The notes: generated by a model not told the origin, from the letters alone. Counted from the first letter of the stretch, positions 52,471 to 61,464 are shown. The stretch: 64,000 bases of DNA from Brevibacillus brevis (GCF_001039275.2 NZ_CP030117.1:5308501-5372500), one strand, 5' to 3'. Made by a program: numbers and translations.

Positions 52471-52686
52471 TTAGCGAAAGCGTCCGCAGCAGCCAGGGGG
52501 GCACCAACGACAGTGATCCGGGCATCTCCGTCTGTGGTCAAACTCCCAACTCCGGTAAGGTCTCTGCCATTCTCCTCCACGATCCCATCCTGGTGGCCGT
52601 TCCCGATCTCTTTGCCAAGGGTAATAAGAAGAATGTCCTTCCCGCGAAGAGTACGAGGATTGCCATTGAGAGCTTTGATAATTCAC
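52471..52686 (-). CDS. Small Arg/Trp/Cys-rich protein, possible spore-coat type
   Basis: 71 residues starting at GTG, with AAGG about 7 nt and GAGG further upstream. The composition is unusual: many Trp, Arg, Pro and Tyr, and a cysteine-rich end, CPDHCRWCPPGCCGRF. This fills an otherwise empty 520-nt gap, with a stem-loop after its stop. Longer opposite-strand frames exist here but look like antisense shadows. Coat-associated proteins often have this composition, but no family is recognised, and it may be non-coding. Confidence 0.45.
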   Translation of the reverse strand: MNYQSSQWQSSYSSREGHSSYYPWQRDRERPPGWDRGGEWQRPYRSWEFDHRRRCPDHCRWCPPGCCGRFR

Positions 52687-52841
52687 GCAACCGCCTTCTT
52701 TCCTCTTATTTTTGCTGACTATATGTGTATATGCACGGTGACGTTCATCCGCATAGACTACTGACCGTTATACAAAGAAAAGGGTATCTACCTACCTCCT
52801 CTATCATCGTCATCTACCTATTTTCTTATAGGACAAACACC

Positions 52842-52881
52842 AAAAAACCGGTATTCCTACGAACAGGAATGACCGGCTTTT
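52842..52881 (-). terminator. Terminator of the glp operon (after glpP)
   Basis: CCGGTATTCCT (52848-52858) pairs with AGGAATGACCGG (52865-52876) with one bulge; TTTTTT follows on the minus strand. Confidence 0.88.
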
Positions 52882-52899
52882 GACTACCCTGATATGCTC

Positions 52900-53454
52900 T
52901 TAAGATTTCGTCCACAGCTCTCTGCGAGAAGTGGTTACAGATGTCGCACCGGCAAGAATAGCGCGATCGACATCTTCCATTGTGCGAATAAATCCTCCAG
53001 CGATAACTGGAATCTTGGTTCGTACAGTGATTTCTTCGATCAGATGGGGAATGATTCCTGGCAAAACCTCGACGTAATCCGGCTTGGTTCTCTCCAACTG
53101 AGTAAGGCTGCTATCTAATGCCATCGTATCAATGAGAAAAAGTCGTTGGATAGAAATGAGTCCTTTTTTCTTGGCGGCAAGAACGGCACTGTTCCGTGTG
53201 GTGATGATTCCTTCAGGCTGTGCTTCTTGCGCAAGAAACTCCATCGCATACTCATCAGACTTCAAGCCGTCTATGAGATCAGCATGGATCAGCAGTTTTT
53301 TCCCGAACGCTCTGGCCCGTTTTCCCAGCGGCTTTACTTGTGCTACATGAGCATTCAGCAAAATAATGCGCTCGTAGCAGCTTTCCATGAGTTCATCAAA
53401 TTCTTTTAATGTCCGGGCTGCTGGAAGTATGACTTGATTGATCTGGTTTGCCAA
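52900..53454 (-). CDS. glpP: GlpP, glycerol-3-phosphate-responsive antiterminator
   Basis: RNA-binding antiterminator of 184 residues, TIM-barrel fold. The family sequences include LLIHADLIDGLKSDEYA, LIDTMALDSSL, PDYVEVLPGI and PVIAGGFIRTMEDV. With glycerol-3-phosphate it binds glp leader mRNA and prevents termination. Two matching leaders are present before glpD and glpF. The start is TTG 53454 with AGGGGTG 8 nt upstream. Here it is last in the cluster, whereas in B. subtilis it is first. Confidence 0.95.
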   Translation of the reverse strand: MANQINQVILPAARTLKEFDELMESCYERIILLNAHVAQVKPLGKRARAFGKKLLIHADLIDGLKSDEYAMEFLAQEAQPEGIITTRNSAVLAAKKKGLISIQRLFLIDTMALDSSLTQLERTKPDYVEVLPGIIPHLIEEITVRTKIPVIAGGFIRTMEDVDRAILAGATSVTTSRRELWTKS

Positions 53455-53467
53455 TCACGAATCACCC

Positions 53468-55138
53468 CTATTGAAATGTTTTCGCAAGATGATATTCCTC
53501 TTCAAACGCTTTTATTTCATGTTCTTTCCTCTCATCCGACCATTGCAGCTCTTGAGCGAGCTCTTCTCCCACCAATCGATACACAGGCTCCAGTGTATCC
53601 CTCTCAAAGAATAGTCTGCCACTACGACGAATCAGAAAATCGCTCATGGTCATGACCATTTCTTCCTTTACAGCGTAGCGCAGTTCTGCTTTCAGCAGTG
53701 CTTCGATCGGAGACACATTTTGAGCATTTTGTGTCAAAAGCTCCTGGCACATCGTTACGATTTGCTCACTGTTGCTGCCATATTTCCCGACCAGGACGCG
53801 GATTTGTTCCTCGGTGATTCCCCATTGGCGAAGTCGCTCTGCCTGTGCTTTCACAAATACAGGAATCTTGGCTGCGGAGTCAAATTTTCCGCCAGCGAGG
53901 ACGATTTTGTCTGTCCGACAAGCTTCAAATGCTCTGCCTTCTTCTTCGGTCAACTGCTTGACCACCACATCCACAATGCGCTCGGCCATTTTGCGGAAGC
54001 CCGTCAATTTTCCACCTGCGATCGTAATCAACCCGCTTTTGGAGTAAAAAATCTCGTCCTTGCGTGACAATTCGGATGGGGATTTGCCATCTTCATGGAT
54101 TAGCGGTCTGAGTCCTGCCCAACTGGAGCTGACATCCTGTTCCGTCAGCTTCACAGAAGGGAACATCTCGTTCGCGGCATTCAGTACATACTGCATGTCT
54201 TCTCTCGTCACCGTTGGCCGCTCCAGCACACCTTTGTAATTCGTGTCAGTGGTACCGATATACGTACTGTTATTGCGCGGAATGGCAAACAGCATGCGCC
54301 CATCGGATACATCGAAATAAACGGCCTGCTTCAACGGCAGTCTGTTATATGGTACGACCAGATGGACACCTTTTGTCAGGTGGAGGCGCTTGCCGTACAG
54401 GGAGTGGTCTTTTTCTCGAAGCTGATCTACCCAAGGACCTGCTGCGTTGACGATTTTTTTGGCATGGAGGGAGTACTCCGTACCTGTAAGCAAATCCTTC
54501 GCGCGAATCCCGATGACTTTGCCGTTTTCATAAATAAAGCCAATGGCTTCCGTATAGTTCACGCAGAGCGCTCCGTACGAGCTTGCTGTTTTCATGACCT
54601 CAACTGTAAGCCTAGCATCATCTGTCCGATATTCGAAATAGAGTCCGCCGCCCTTGAGAATATCGCGGCGCAACAGTGGTTCTGCCTCCACGGTTTTCTG
54701 TTTGTTCAGCATGATGCGTCGTTCTTTTCTCTCGACTCCAGCGAGCACATCGTATACATACAACCCAATAGAGGTTGCCAGCTTGCCATAGGTACCATTT
54801 TTCACGATAGGCAAAATCATTTTTTCCGGGATGACGATATGTGGCGCATTGCGATACAAAATAGCTCGCTCTCGGCCTACTTCCCGCACCAGTTGCACAT
54901 CGCCCTGCTTCAAATAGCGCAATCCTCCATGAACGAGCTTGGTAGAGCGACTACTGGTTCCCGCAGCGAAGTCCTGTTTTTCCACCAGTCCAACGCTCAG
55001 ACCTCTCGCGGCTGCGTCGAGGGCAATCCCCGCTCCCGTCACCCCACCGCCAATCACCAAAAGATCGAGTTGTTTGCTTGCCATTTTATCCAGACAAGCC
55101 TGGCGTTGACTTGATGATAGTGCATGTTGATCGTTCAT
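53468..55138 (-). CDS. glpD: GlpD, aerobic glycerol-3-phosphate dehydrogenase
   Basis: FAD enzyme of about 556 residues that oxidises sn-glycerol-3-phosphate to DHAP and feeds electrons to menaquinone. The FAD loop is LVIGGGVTGAGIALDAA, with STKLVHGGLRYLKQGD and WAGLRPLIHEDG further on. ATG 55138 is favoured over the ATG at 55150, which lies directly against AGAGAGG. A GlpP-type terminator leader precedes it. Confidence 0.93.
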   Translation of the reverse strand: MNDQHALSSSQRQACLDKMASKQLDLLVIGGGVTGAGIALDAAARGLSVGLVEKQDFAAGTSSRSTKLVHGGLRYLKQGDVQLVREVGRERAILYRNAPHIVIPEKMILPIVKNGTYGKLATSIGLYVYDVLAGVERKERRIMLNKQKTVEAEPLLRRDILKGGGLYFEYRTDDARLTVEVMKTASSYGALCVNYTEAIGFIYENGKVIGIRAKDLLTGTEYSLHAKKIVNAAGPWVDQLREKDHSLYGKRLHLTKGVHLVVPYNRLPLKQAVYFDVSDGRMLFAIPRNNSTYIGTTDTNYKGVLERPTVTREDMQYVLNAANEMFPSVKLTEQDVSSSWAGLRPLIHEDGKSPSELSRKDEIFYSKSGLITIAGGKLTGFRKMAERIVDVVVKQLTEEEGRAFEACRTDKIVLAGGKFDSAAKIPVFVKAQAERLRQWGITEEQIRVLVGKYGSNSEQIVTMCQELLTQNAQNVSPIEALLKAELRYAVKEEMVMTMSDFLIRRSGRLFFERDTLEPVYRLVGEELAQELQWSDERKEHEIKAFEEEYHLAKTFQ

Positions 55139-55164
55139 CGTTCTTCTCATCCTCTCTAAAAGAA

Positions 55165-55243
55165 AAAGACAGCCAATATCCAAAAGAAGCAATGCAATGT
55201 CATTGCTCTTCTGATACTGGCTGTCTCCGTAGTCTCCACAGCA
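55165..55243 (-). promoter_or_regulatory. glpD leader: GlpP target and antitermination hairpin
   Basis: On the minus strand the box GCTGTGGAGACTACGGAGA (within 55224-55243) runs into a long terminator hairpin: GACAGCC to TATC arms at 55213-55225 and 55168-55180, with a second inner stem, then TTTTTCTTTT. It ends about 25 nt before the glpD start. The same box stands before the glpF terminator. B. subtilis glpD is controlled by GlpP in just this way. Confidence 0.85.
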
Positions 55244-55285
55244 TGATTAACTTATCTTTAACTTTAGACCTCTTTTACACAAAAA

Positions 55286-56785
55286 TCAATGCCTAATCTT
55301 GTAACCCATCGTTGCCGTAACAGCTTGCTTCCAACCTGCGTACAGCCCCTGGCGCACTTCCTCCGCCATATCTGGTGAGAAGGAGCGCTCCACCACTTTA
55401 TTATTCACAATATCTTCCTTGCTACCCCAATACCCGACGGCAAGCCCTGCCAGGTAAGCTGCTCCCAGCGCGGTCGTTTCATTGACACGCGGACGCTCAA
55501 CCTCTGTATTCAGGATGTCGGACTGGAACTGCATCAAAAAGTTATTCGCCACGGCTCCACCGTCTACTGCCAGCTTTTGCAGCCGGATGCCGGAATCAGC
55601 CTCCATCGCTTCAAGCACATCCCGTGTCTGATAAGCCAGAGACTCCAACGCTGCCCGAATCAAATGATCTTCCGTTGTTCCGCGGGTCAAGCCAAAGATC
55701 GCGCCTCTTGCTTCCATATCCCAATACGGTGCTCCCAGTCCGACAAAGGCTGGAACCATATAAACACCATCTGTCGTGTCAACAGCGAGTGCGTGCTTCT
55801 CCGAATCCGATGATTTTTCGATCAGCTTGAGTCCGTCACGCAGCCATTGAATCGCCGCACCAGCCACAAAAATACTGCCTTCCAGGGCGTACTCTACCTT
55901 GCCATCCACACCCCAGGCAATGGTCGTCAACAACCCGTTTTTGGATGCAACTGCCTTTTCTCCTGTATTCATCAGCATGAAGCAACCTGTTCCGTAAGTG
56001 TTTTTGGCCTGCCCTTCCGCAAAGCACGCCTGCCCAAACAAAGCAGCCTGCTGGTCTCCGGCAATCCCGGCAATCGGAATCTGGAATTCGAAGAGCTTCT
56101 CGTCAGTGTAGCCATACAATTCGCTGGAAGGACGGACAACTGGCAGCATGGCTTTCGGAATTTGCAGCATGTTCAACAGCTCGTCGTCCCACTCCAGGGA
56201 ATGAATATTGAACATCAACGTGCGCGAAGCGTTGGAATAGTCGGTCACATGCACAAGGCCATTAGTCAGCTTCCAAATCAGCCACGTATCAATGGTTCCA
56301 AACAAGAGGTCGCCTTTCTCGGCTCTCTCCCGTGCTCCCTCCACATGATCGAGCAGCCATTTTACCTTTGTCCCGGAAAAGTAGGCGTCAATCAACAATC
56401 CTGTCTTTTCACGAACGGTTTGCTCATAGCCTTGCTCTTTCAACTGGTTGCAAATATCGATGGACTGTCTGCTTTGCCATACAATCGCATTGTGAATCGG
56501 CTTGCCCGTGTGCTTATCCCATACCACCGTGGTTTCCCGCTGGTTGGTAATCCCGATCCCTGCGATTTCTTCCGGTTTCACATGATTTTCCAGTAAAACC
56601 GCTTTCAAAACCTCTAGCTGCGATTCCCAGATTTCCTCGGCATTATGCTCCACCCACCCCGGCTTCGGATAGATTTGCGTGAATTCCTTCTGGGCAACAC
56701 CGATAATGGCACCGGATTTATCGAATAAGATAGCGCGAGAGCTCGTCGTTCCCTGATCGAGGGAAAGCATGTATTTATTTTCCAT
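55286..56785 (-). CDS. glpK: GlpK, glycerol kinase
   Basis: FGGY kinase of 499 residues that phosphorylates glycerol. MLSLDQGTTSSRAILFD is the N-terminal phosphate-1 motif, with TNQRETTVVWD, GTIDTWLIWKLT and the C-terminal ATPase motif AVDGGAVANNFLMQFQSD visible. ATG 56785 lies 10 nt from GGAGG. It follows glpF by 54 nt. Confidence 0.95.
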   Translation of the reverse strand: MENKYMLSLDQGTTSSRAILFDKSGAIIGVAQKEFTQIYPKPGWVEHNAEEIWESQLEVLKAVLLENHVKPEEIAGIGITNQRETTVVWDKHTGKPIHNAIVWQSRQSIDICNQLKEQGYEQTVREKTGLLIDAYFSGTKVKWLLDHVEGARERAEKGDLLFGTIDTWLIWKLTNGLVHVTDYSNASRTLMFNIHSLEWDDELLNMLQIPKAMLPVVRPSSELYGYTDEKLFEFQIPIAGIAGDQQAALFGQACFAEGQAKNTYGTGCFMLMNTGEKAVASKNGLLTTIAWGVDGKVEYALEGSIFVAGAAIQWLRDGLKLIEKSSDSEKHALAVDTTDGVYMVPAFVGLGAPYWDMEARGAIFGLTRGTTEDHLIRAALESLAYQTRDVLEAMEADSGIRLQKLAVDGGAVANNFLMQFQSDILNTEVERPRVNETTALGAAYLAGLAVGYWGSKEDIVNNKVVERSFSPDMAEEVRQGLYAGWKQAVTATMGYKIRH

Positions 56786-56839
56786 GATAACTGTTCCTCC
56801 TTCACTCATATGGAATCGCCTTCATTCTTACCTTTATGT

Positions 56840-57670
56840 CTAGGAACGCGCACTTTCGGATGCGATTCGCTCCTTGCTGTCGATTGATTTTTTGGTTGTC
56901 ATTCCGACCACGATGGCAATCACCATGAAAGCCGCTAATGCTATTACACCTGTCAGCGAATGATCTGTAAACGTCCATTTGTAAAAAAACGCTCCACTTA
57001 CTGCTCCAATGATAGGTCCAACAACAGGAATCCATGCATAGCGCCAGTTGGACTTTCCTTTGCCGTGGATGGGCAAGAGAGCATGAGCGAGACGAGGTCC
57101 CAGGTCACGGGCTGGATTGATCGCATAACCAGTAGTACCACCAAGAGACAAACCGATTGCGACAATCAGAAAGCCGACGATAAACGGATTCAGTCCTTCT
57201 GCAAATTTATTCGCTCCGATCGCCAGTAGACCGAGCACCAAGAAAAACGTACCTAAAATTTCGCTAAACAGATTCGCGACTGTATTAGGAATCGCTGGAC
57301 CTGTTGCAAATACGCCTAATTTGGCTCCTGCATCACTCGTCTCACGCCAATGCGGGTAATAAAATATCCAGACGAATGTCGCTCCCATAAACGCCCCAAT
57401 CAGTTGAGCCGCTACGTAGCCCGGCACATGCTCCCACGGAAATTGACCGATGCTTGCCAGTGCAATCGTAAGTGCCGGATTCAAATGCGCTCCACTAATG
57501 CTTCCTACTGCATACGCTCCGCACGCAACTGCCAGCCCCCAGCCCAGTGTAATCACAATCCAGCCGCCGTTTTGGGAATACGCCTTTTTCAAGTTCTGTC
57601 CGGCGCAAACACCTGCCCCCAAAATGATCAAGATCATCGTCCCGATCAATTCCCCTACATAAATAGACAT
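56840..57670 (-). CDS. glpF: GlpF, glycerol uptake facilitator
   Basis: Aquaglyceroporin of 276 residues, six helices and two half-helices. NPA boxes are GAHLNPALTIAL and AINPARDLGPR; the Asp after the second box marks a glycerol channel. ATG 57670 follows GGAGG by 8 nt. It heads the glpF-glpK pair behind a GlpP leader and a cre-like site. Confidence 0.94.
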   Translation of the reverse strand: MSIYVGELIGTMILIILGAGVCAGQNLKKAYSQNGGWIVITLGWGLAVACGAYAVGSISGAHLNPALTIALASIGQFPWEHVPGYVAAQLIGAFMGATFVWIFYYPHWRETSDAGAKLGVFATGPAIPNTVANLFSEILGTFFLVLGLLAIGANKFAEGLNPFIVGFLIVAIGLSLGGTTGYAINPARDLGPRLAHALLPIHGKGKSNWRYAWIPVVGPIIGAVSGAFFYKWTFTDHSLTGVIALAAFMVIAIVVGMTTKKSIDSKERIASESARS

Positions 57671-57714
57671 GCCCCCATCCTCCCCCTTTTTGGAAAAAAC
57701 GTAAACCCATTCCG

Positions 57715-57728
57715 GTAAAGCGCTTACA
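57715..57728 (-). promoter_or_regulatory. cre-like site upstream of glpF
   Basis: TGTAAGCGCTTTAC on the minus strand is close to the Gram-positive cre consensus (TGWNANCGNTNWCA), with two mismatches at the last positions. It lies between the leader terminator and the glpF start, so CcpA could block elongation. Carbon repression of glpFK is established in B. subtilis. Confidence 0.55.
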
Positions 57729-57762
57729 ATACGCTAACTCCTTTGTGGTTTGTTTGGAGAGA

Positions 57763-57844
57763 AAATAAAAAAGCTAATACTCGCTAAACAAGAGCCAATG
57801 CCCTCATTTTGCAAATATTAGCTGATCTCCCAATCTCCACAGCA
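57763..57844 (-). promoter_or_regulatory. glpF leader: GlpP target and antitermination hairpin
   Basis: The minus strand carries GCTGTGGAGATTGGGAGAT (within 57825-57844), then a hairpin AGCTAATA (57772-57779) / TATTAGCT (57816-57823) followed by TTTTTTATTTTC. The box is nearly identical to the glpD leader, whereas the hairpins differ. AGTTAAT precedes the box in both leaders. Confidence 0.82.
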
Positions 57845-57887
57845 CTATTAACTTAAGACCTACTATATAGCCACTGCTCAAAATTTG

Positions 57888-58310
57888 TCAAGAATTCCTT
57901 TCCTTCGCTTTTGCCAGTTCTCGCATCAAGCCCGGCAAAAAGAATAACGGGTAAATCAGCAGGTACAGGTTCGGAATCCACCAGGACCAATCGAAATCTG
58001 TTTTGAACGCCCAAAAAGCGATCGCCTGCAAACCCGAGCAGGATGTCAAAACAAGCGACAGCATGGCAAGCGGCTTCCAGATGTTGCGCCCTCTGCGATA
58101 GGCGTACAGACTGGCAAAGCCCGTGATGGAAATAAAAATATCCAATGGAAAAAAGGACAGGTTCCATGCGAGCAAATTGGGGTCGTAGTAATCCTGATAC
58201 AGGTATTCCACAGGGAGGAGCTCCAAAAAAGTAATGAGCCAGTATACGACAAAAGCCACATCGGTGACCCAGAAGAACACTAGCATTGCCCTTACATTTT
58301 TCTCACTCAT
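57888..58310 (-). CDS. YvaD-like membrane protein (DUF5360)
   Basis: 140 residues, four hydrophobic helices, with WVTDVAFVVYWLITFLELLP and LAWNLSFFPLDIFISITGF. It overlaps the SMR-efflux gene by 4 nt and, with the TetR gene, forms the same trio as B. subtilis yvaD-yvaE-yvaF. The function is unknown but probably tied to the transporter. Confidence 0.78.
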   Translation of the reverse strand: MSEKNVRAMLVFFWVTDVAFVVYWLITFLELLPVEYLYQDYYDPNLLAWNLSFFPLDIFISITGFASLYAYRRGRNIWKPLAMLSLVLTSCSGLQAIAFWAFKTDFDWSWWIPNLYLLIYPLFFLPGLMRELAKAKERNS

Positions 58311-58669
58311 TTCGCCTCAGCTACTCCTGTATCTTTCGAAGATTGTGCGTGAGAGGAGTCTCCCAGATTCAGCAGCACACAACCTACGATGATCAGTCCG
58401 ACAGCAATTACTTTTTTGACAGTGAAGGCATCCTTGAAGATCACCACACCAATGACCGCGATGATCGCAGTGCCAAGACCCGACCAGATGGCATAGGCAG
58501 TCCCGACCTCCATTTCCTTGAGCGCCAGGCTCAGCGACGAGAAGCACAAAATATAAAAGATAAACATCATCACACTGGGGACAGGCTTGCTCAGCCCGTC
58601 AGACAGCTTCATCGATGTTGTTCCAGCCACCTCTAGTAAAATGGCCATTAATAGATAGACCCAACTCAT
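58307..58669 (-). CDS. YvaE-like SMR multidrug efflux protein
   Basis: 120 residues, four helices. The SMR marks AILLEVAGTTSMKLSDGLSK with the essential Glu, and YAIWSGLGTAIIAVIGVVIF, are both present. It would export cationic drugs with proton antiport as a dimer. It lies between the TetR regulator and the YvaD-like gene in a single unit. Confidence 0.9.
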   Translation of the reverse strand: MSWVYLLMAILLEVAGTTSMKLSDGLSKPVPSVMMFIFYILCFSSLSLALKEMEVGTAYAIWSGLGTAIIAVIGVVIFKDAFTVKKVIAVGLIIVGCVLLNLGDSSHAQSSKDTGVAEAK

Positions 58670-58683
58670 TTTGTTCCTCCTAC

Positions 58684-59253
58684 TTACTTGTTTGAAAACG
58701 ATGAATCTACGATGCCGCCTAGTAAAATATCGATGACCGCATCCAGTGCATCGCCAATCGTCACATGATGCTGGTTGGCCAACTGCTGATCAATCAACTG
58801 GTTAAGCGTCCCGGTATACATCTGAATCAGGATCGGAAGCTGGATTCGACGAAACACGCCCTCCTCTACCCCTTGCTCCAGAATGATCCGAACATGCTCC
58901 CACTCCTGTTGGTTGAACTCGTCGATCAGCTTCCATTGCTCGGGATAGAAGCGCTTCAGCTCGTACCATACGCGCAGGTCCGTTCGTGAGAAATTGTTCG
59001 GGACCAGTGCGAGCAGCTGCCGCATCTTCTCAACCAAATCGAGGTCAGGATCATGTAAAACCTGATCTTCCGCTTTACGCAAATCCTCGATGTTTTCTTC
59101 AATGACTTTGGTAATCAAGGCTTCTTTCGATGGAAAGCTCGCATACAACGTCTTGGTGCTAACGCCTGCGCGCCGAGCTAAATCGGACATGGTAAAACGG
59201 ACGCCCTTGGTCTCAATCTCATGATAAGCGCATTGTAGAATTCGTTCCTGCAT
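58684..59253 (-). CDS. TetR family regulator (YvaF-like)
   Basis: 189 residues, matching B. subtilis YvaF in size. The N-terminal HTH is TMSDLARRAGVSTKTLYASFPSKEAL. ATG 59253 is chosen because GGGGG lies about 7 nt upstream, and it gives the expected length; earlier ATGs lack a site. It probably represses the SMR operon that begins with it. Confidence 0.88.
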   Translation of the reverse strand: MQERILQCAYHEIETKGVRFTMSDLARRAGVSTKTLYASFPSKEALITKVIEENIEDLRKAEDQVLHDPDLDLVEKMRQLLALVPNNFSRTDLRVWYELKRFYPEQWKLIDEFNQQEWEHVRIILEQGVEEGVFRRIQLPILIQMYTGTLNQLIDQQLANQHHVTIGDALDAVIDILLGGIVDSSFSNK

Positions 59254-59343
59254 GTTCTTGCCCCCTCTCGAAAACAAGGAAAATATTTTGTTTTTCATAT
59301 TTTCCAAAAGGTACTCTTAGCATAACGGCGTACCCATGCATTG

Positions 59344-60765
59344 TCAACTGTCGCCAAACCACGCTTGGCTCAGTGCCTCGATACCGGGATCGATATTTTC
59401 CAATGGAATGCCCGCGAAGCCGAGGAAAAACTCTTTTGGCAAGGGATTAGGTGGCACCAGCCATGTAAACGATGCGGACGAGGCTCTCACGCCTGCTTGA
59501 ATCGCCAGCTTTTTCAACTCCTCTTCACTTCGCACGCTGTTTACCCGCAGCAGAACGTGAAAACCAGCATCGGTTCCGATGACTGTCGCTCTTTCGCCAA
59601 AATGCTTGTGCACAGCCAGCAGCAGCGCATCATGCTTTTTACGGTACAGCTTGCGCATTTTGCGGACATGCTTTTCGAAATATCCTTTTTCCATAAAGGC
59701 TTCCATCGTCCGCTGATGCAGTCGGGATGAAGATGGTTCCAGCAATGTCTCACGTAGCAGGCTGTAGTAGGTATCCAGCAGAGATTCTGGCAAGACCATG
59801 TACCAAATGTCTAGAGCAGGCGCCAATACCTGCGCAAAGCTCCCCATATAGATAACATTCGCATGCGGGAGCAAGCCCTGCATGGACGGAATCGGTCTGC
59901 CATGGTAACGAAACTCTCCGTCGTAATCGTCTTCGATGATGTATCCTCCCACATTTTTGGCCCATTCGAGCAATTGCAGCCGCTTGGATATGGGCATGAT
60001 CATCCCACACGGGTATTGATGAGCAGAAGAAACGGCAGCCAGCCCAACCCCTGACTCATATAGCTCACTGACGCTAATTCCGTCCTCTGTCAGTGAAATC
60101 GGCACCACGTCGTATCCGTGCTGGCGAAACGTATTGGCAAACAGTAAATATCCCGGATTCTCTACGCCGATGCGTTGGAACTGCGGCTTTACCATCAAAC
60201 AGATCAGGGACAACAAGCCAAACTGGTCCGCCCCAATCACCACTTGATTTGGCGAACAAGCGACACCCCGGTACCTGTGCAAGTACTCAGCGATTTGCTT
60301 CCTGAGTCCAGCCTCCCCTTGCGGATCCCCATAAAAAAAATTCTCCTGCTGCTCTATGTGAAGCGTCTCATTGTACAAACGACGCCAAATCATGGTTGGA
60401 AATAACGAAAAATCATTGCGTGAGAGATGAAAGTCATAGACATACTCCCGCTCGTCACGCACCATGGGCCGCTGGATCGTTTGGGTGCTCGTACCAGCAC
60501 CCGGTTTCATTTCAGGATCGGGTAATTTCTCTACGTAATACCCACTGCGCGGTTTGCTTTGGATAAAACCTTCCGCCAGCAGTTGCTGATATGCCATCTC
60601 CACGGGTGTTGTACTTACGCCCAGCAAGTCAGCCAGCTTGCGAACGGACGGCAGCTTGCTACTCACCGCCAAGCGTCCTGCGACGATTTCCTTTTTCAGA
60701 TAAGCATAAAGCTGTACGTATTGTGGCTCGTTGTCGTTTTCCTGCCAGTTTGGGGTCAAGAGCAT
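59344..60765 (-). CDS. MocR-like regulator with lost PLP lysine
   Basis: 473 residues: a GntR winged helix (LPSVRKLADLLGVSTTPVEMAYQQL) fused to an aminotransferase-fold domain. EDDYDGEFRYHG is intact, but the PLP Schiff-base motif SFSK is SFAQ (Gln at about residue 312) and the downstream PxLRxGY is PALDIWY. It should therefore not bind PLP covalently. ATG 60765 is preceded by GGGGG at 8 nt. The target may be the divergent GNAT gene 116 nt away. Confidence 0.85.
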   Translation of the reverse strand: MLLTPNWQENDNEPQYVQLYAYLKKEIVAGRLAVSSKLPSVRKLADLLGVSTTPVEMAYQQLLAEGFIQSKPRSGYYVEKLPDPEMKPGAGTSTQTIQRPMVRDEREYVYDFHLSRNDFSLFPTMIWRRLYNETLHIEQQENFFYGDPQGEAGLRKQIAEYLHRYRGVACSPNQVVIGADQFGLLSLICLMVKPQFQRIGVENPGYLLFANTFRQHGYDVVPISLTEDGISVSELYESGVGLAAVSSAHQYPCGMIMPISKRLQLLEWAKNVGGYIIEDDYDGEFRYHGRPIPSMQGLLPHANVIYMGSFAQVLAPALDIWYMVLPESLLDTYYSLLRETLLEPSSSRLHQRTMEAFMEKGYFEKHVRKMRKLYRKKHDALLLAVHKHFGERATVIGTDAGFHVLLRVNSVRSEEELKKLAIQAGVRASSASFTWLVPPNPLPKEFFLGFAGIPLENIDPGIEALSQAWFGDS

Positions 60766-60880
60766 CTCGATTTCCCCCTCCATCTGTCCTTTTCATTTTT
60801 ACAAAACTGCACATTTTCAAGTATACACTTGCCCGTTATCCTAAGAGAAAGAGTTTTGTACGAACAGGAGGACGACGACT

Positions 60881-61456
60881 ATGTCTACCACACAGGAGAA
60901 TACAAGTGCAGCGGTTCGCTTTTTGGAAGGGGAACGCGTCTTTTTGCGACCGATCGGCACAGAAGATACTGAATTACTTTACCGTTCCTTGTTCAACAAG
61001 GAAACACGCAAGCTGACTGGTACACAAAAGCATTTCACGCGTGAGCAAATTCACCAGTACATCGAGAACAAAGGCCAGGACTCTTCCAGTGTCCTCTTAT
61101 TGATCTGCCTGTGTGAAAATGATCAAGTGATTGGCGACGTCCAGATCGGGGATATCGATCGGAATAATCGCAACGCCTTTATCCGAATTTCGATTGACCA
61201 AAATGCCCATCAAGGCAGAGGCTACGGAAGCGAAGCCCTCCTGCTGATGCTCGATTATGGTTTTGGTATCCTCAATCTGCATCGCATCGAACTAAATGTA
61301 TTTTCCTTTAACGAACGCGCCATCCACACGTATGAAAAGCTCGGCTTCCAGCGTGAAGGCGTACAGCGACAAGCGCTTTATTACAACCACGCCTATCACG
61401 ACTCTATTCTCATGTCCATGCTGGCAGATGAGTATCGGGCGAAGTATTTGAAATAG
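60881..61456 (+). CDS. GNAT family N-acetyltransferase (RimJ/RimL type)
   Basis: 191 residues. The acetyl-CoA loop is QNAHQGRGYGSEALLLMLDY, followed by NLHRIELNVFSFNERAIHTYEKLGF in two blocks (NLHRIELNVFSFN; YEKLGFQREG), typical of the RimJ/RimL group. The start has AGGAGG about 9 nt upstream. It stands alone with a terminator after it. The substrate (ribosomal protein, antibiotic or small amine) is unknown. Confidence 0.88.
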   Translation: MSTTQENTSAAVRFLEGERVFLRPIGTEDTELLYRSLFNKETRKLTGTQKHFTREQIHQYIENKGQDSSSVLLLICLCENDQVIGDVQIGDIDRNNRNAFIRISIDQNAHQGRGYGSEALLLMLDYGFGILNLHRIELNVFSFNERAIHTYEKLGFQREGVQRQALYYNHAYHDSILMSMLADEYRAKYLK

Positions 61457-61464
61457 CAAGTGGA

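Noticed and set aside
52375..52764. 129-codon plus-strand frame after the MocR gene
   Set aside because: Overlaps the MocR 3' end region and the opposite-strand small ORF; composition rich in Ser/Pro/Arg with no site upstream. The minus-strand frame is the better candidate, itself uncertain.
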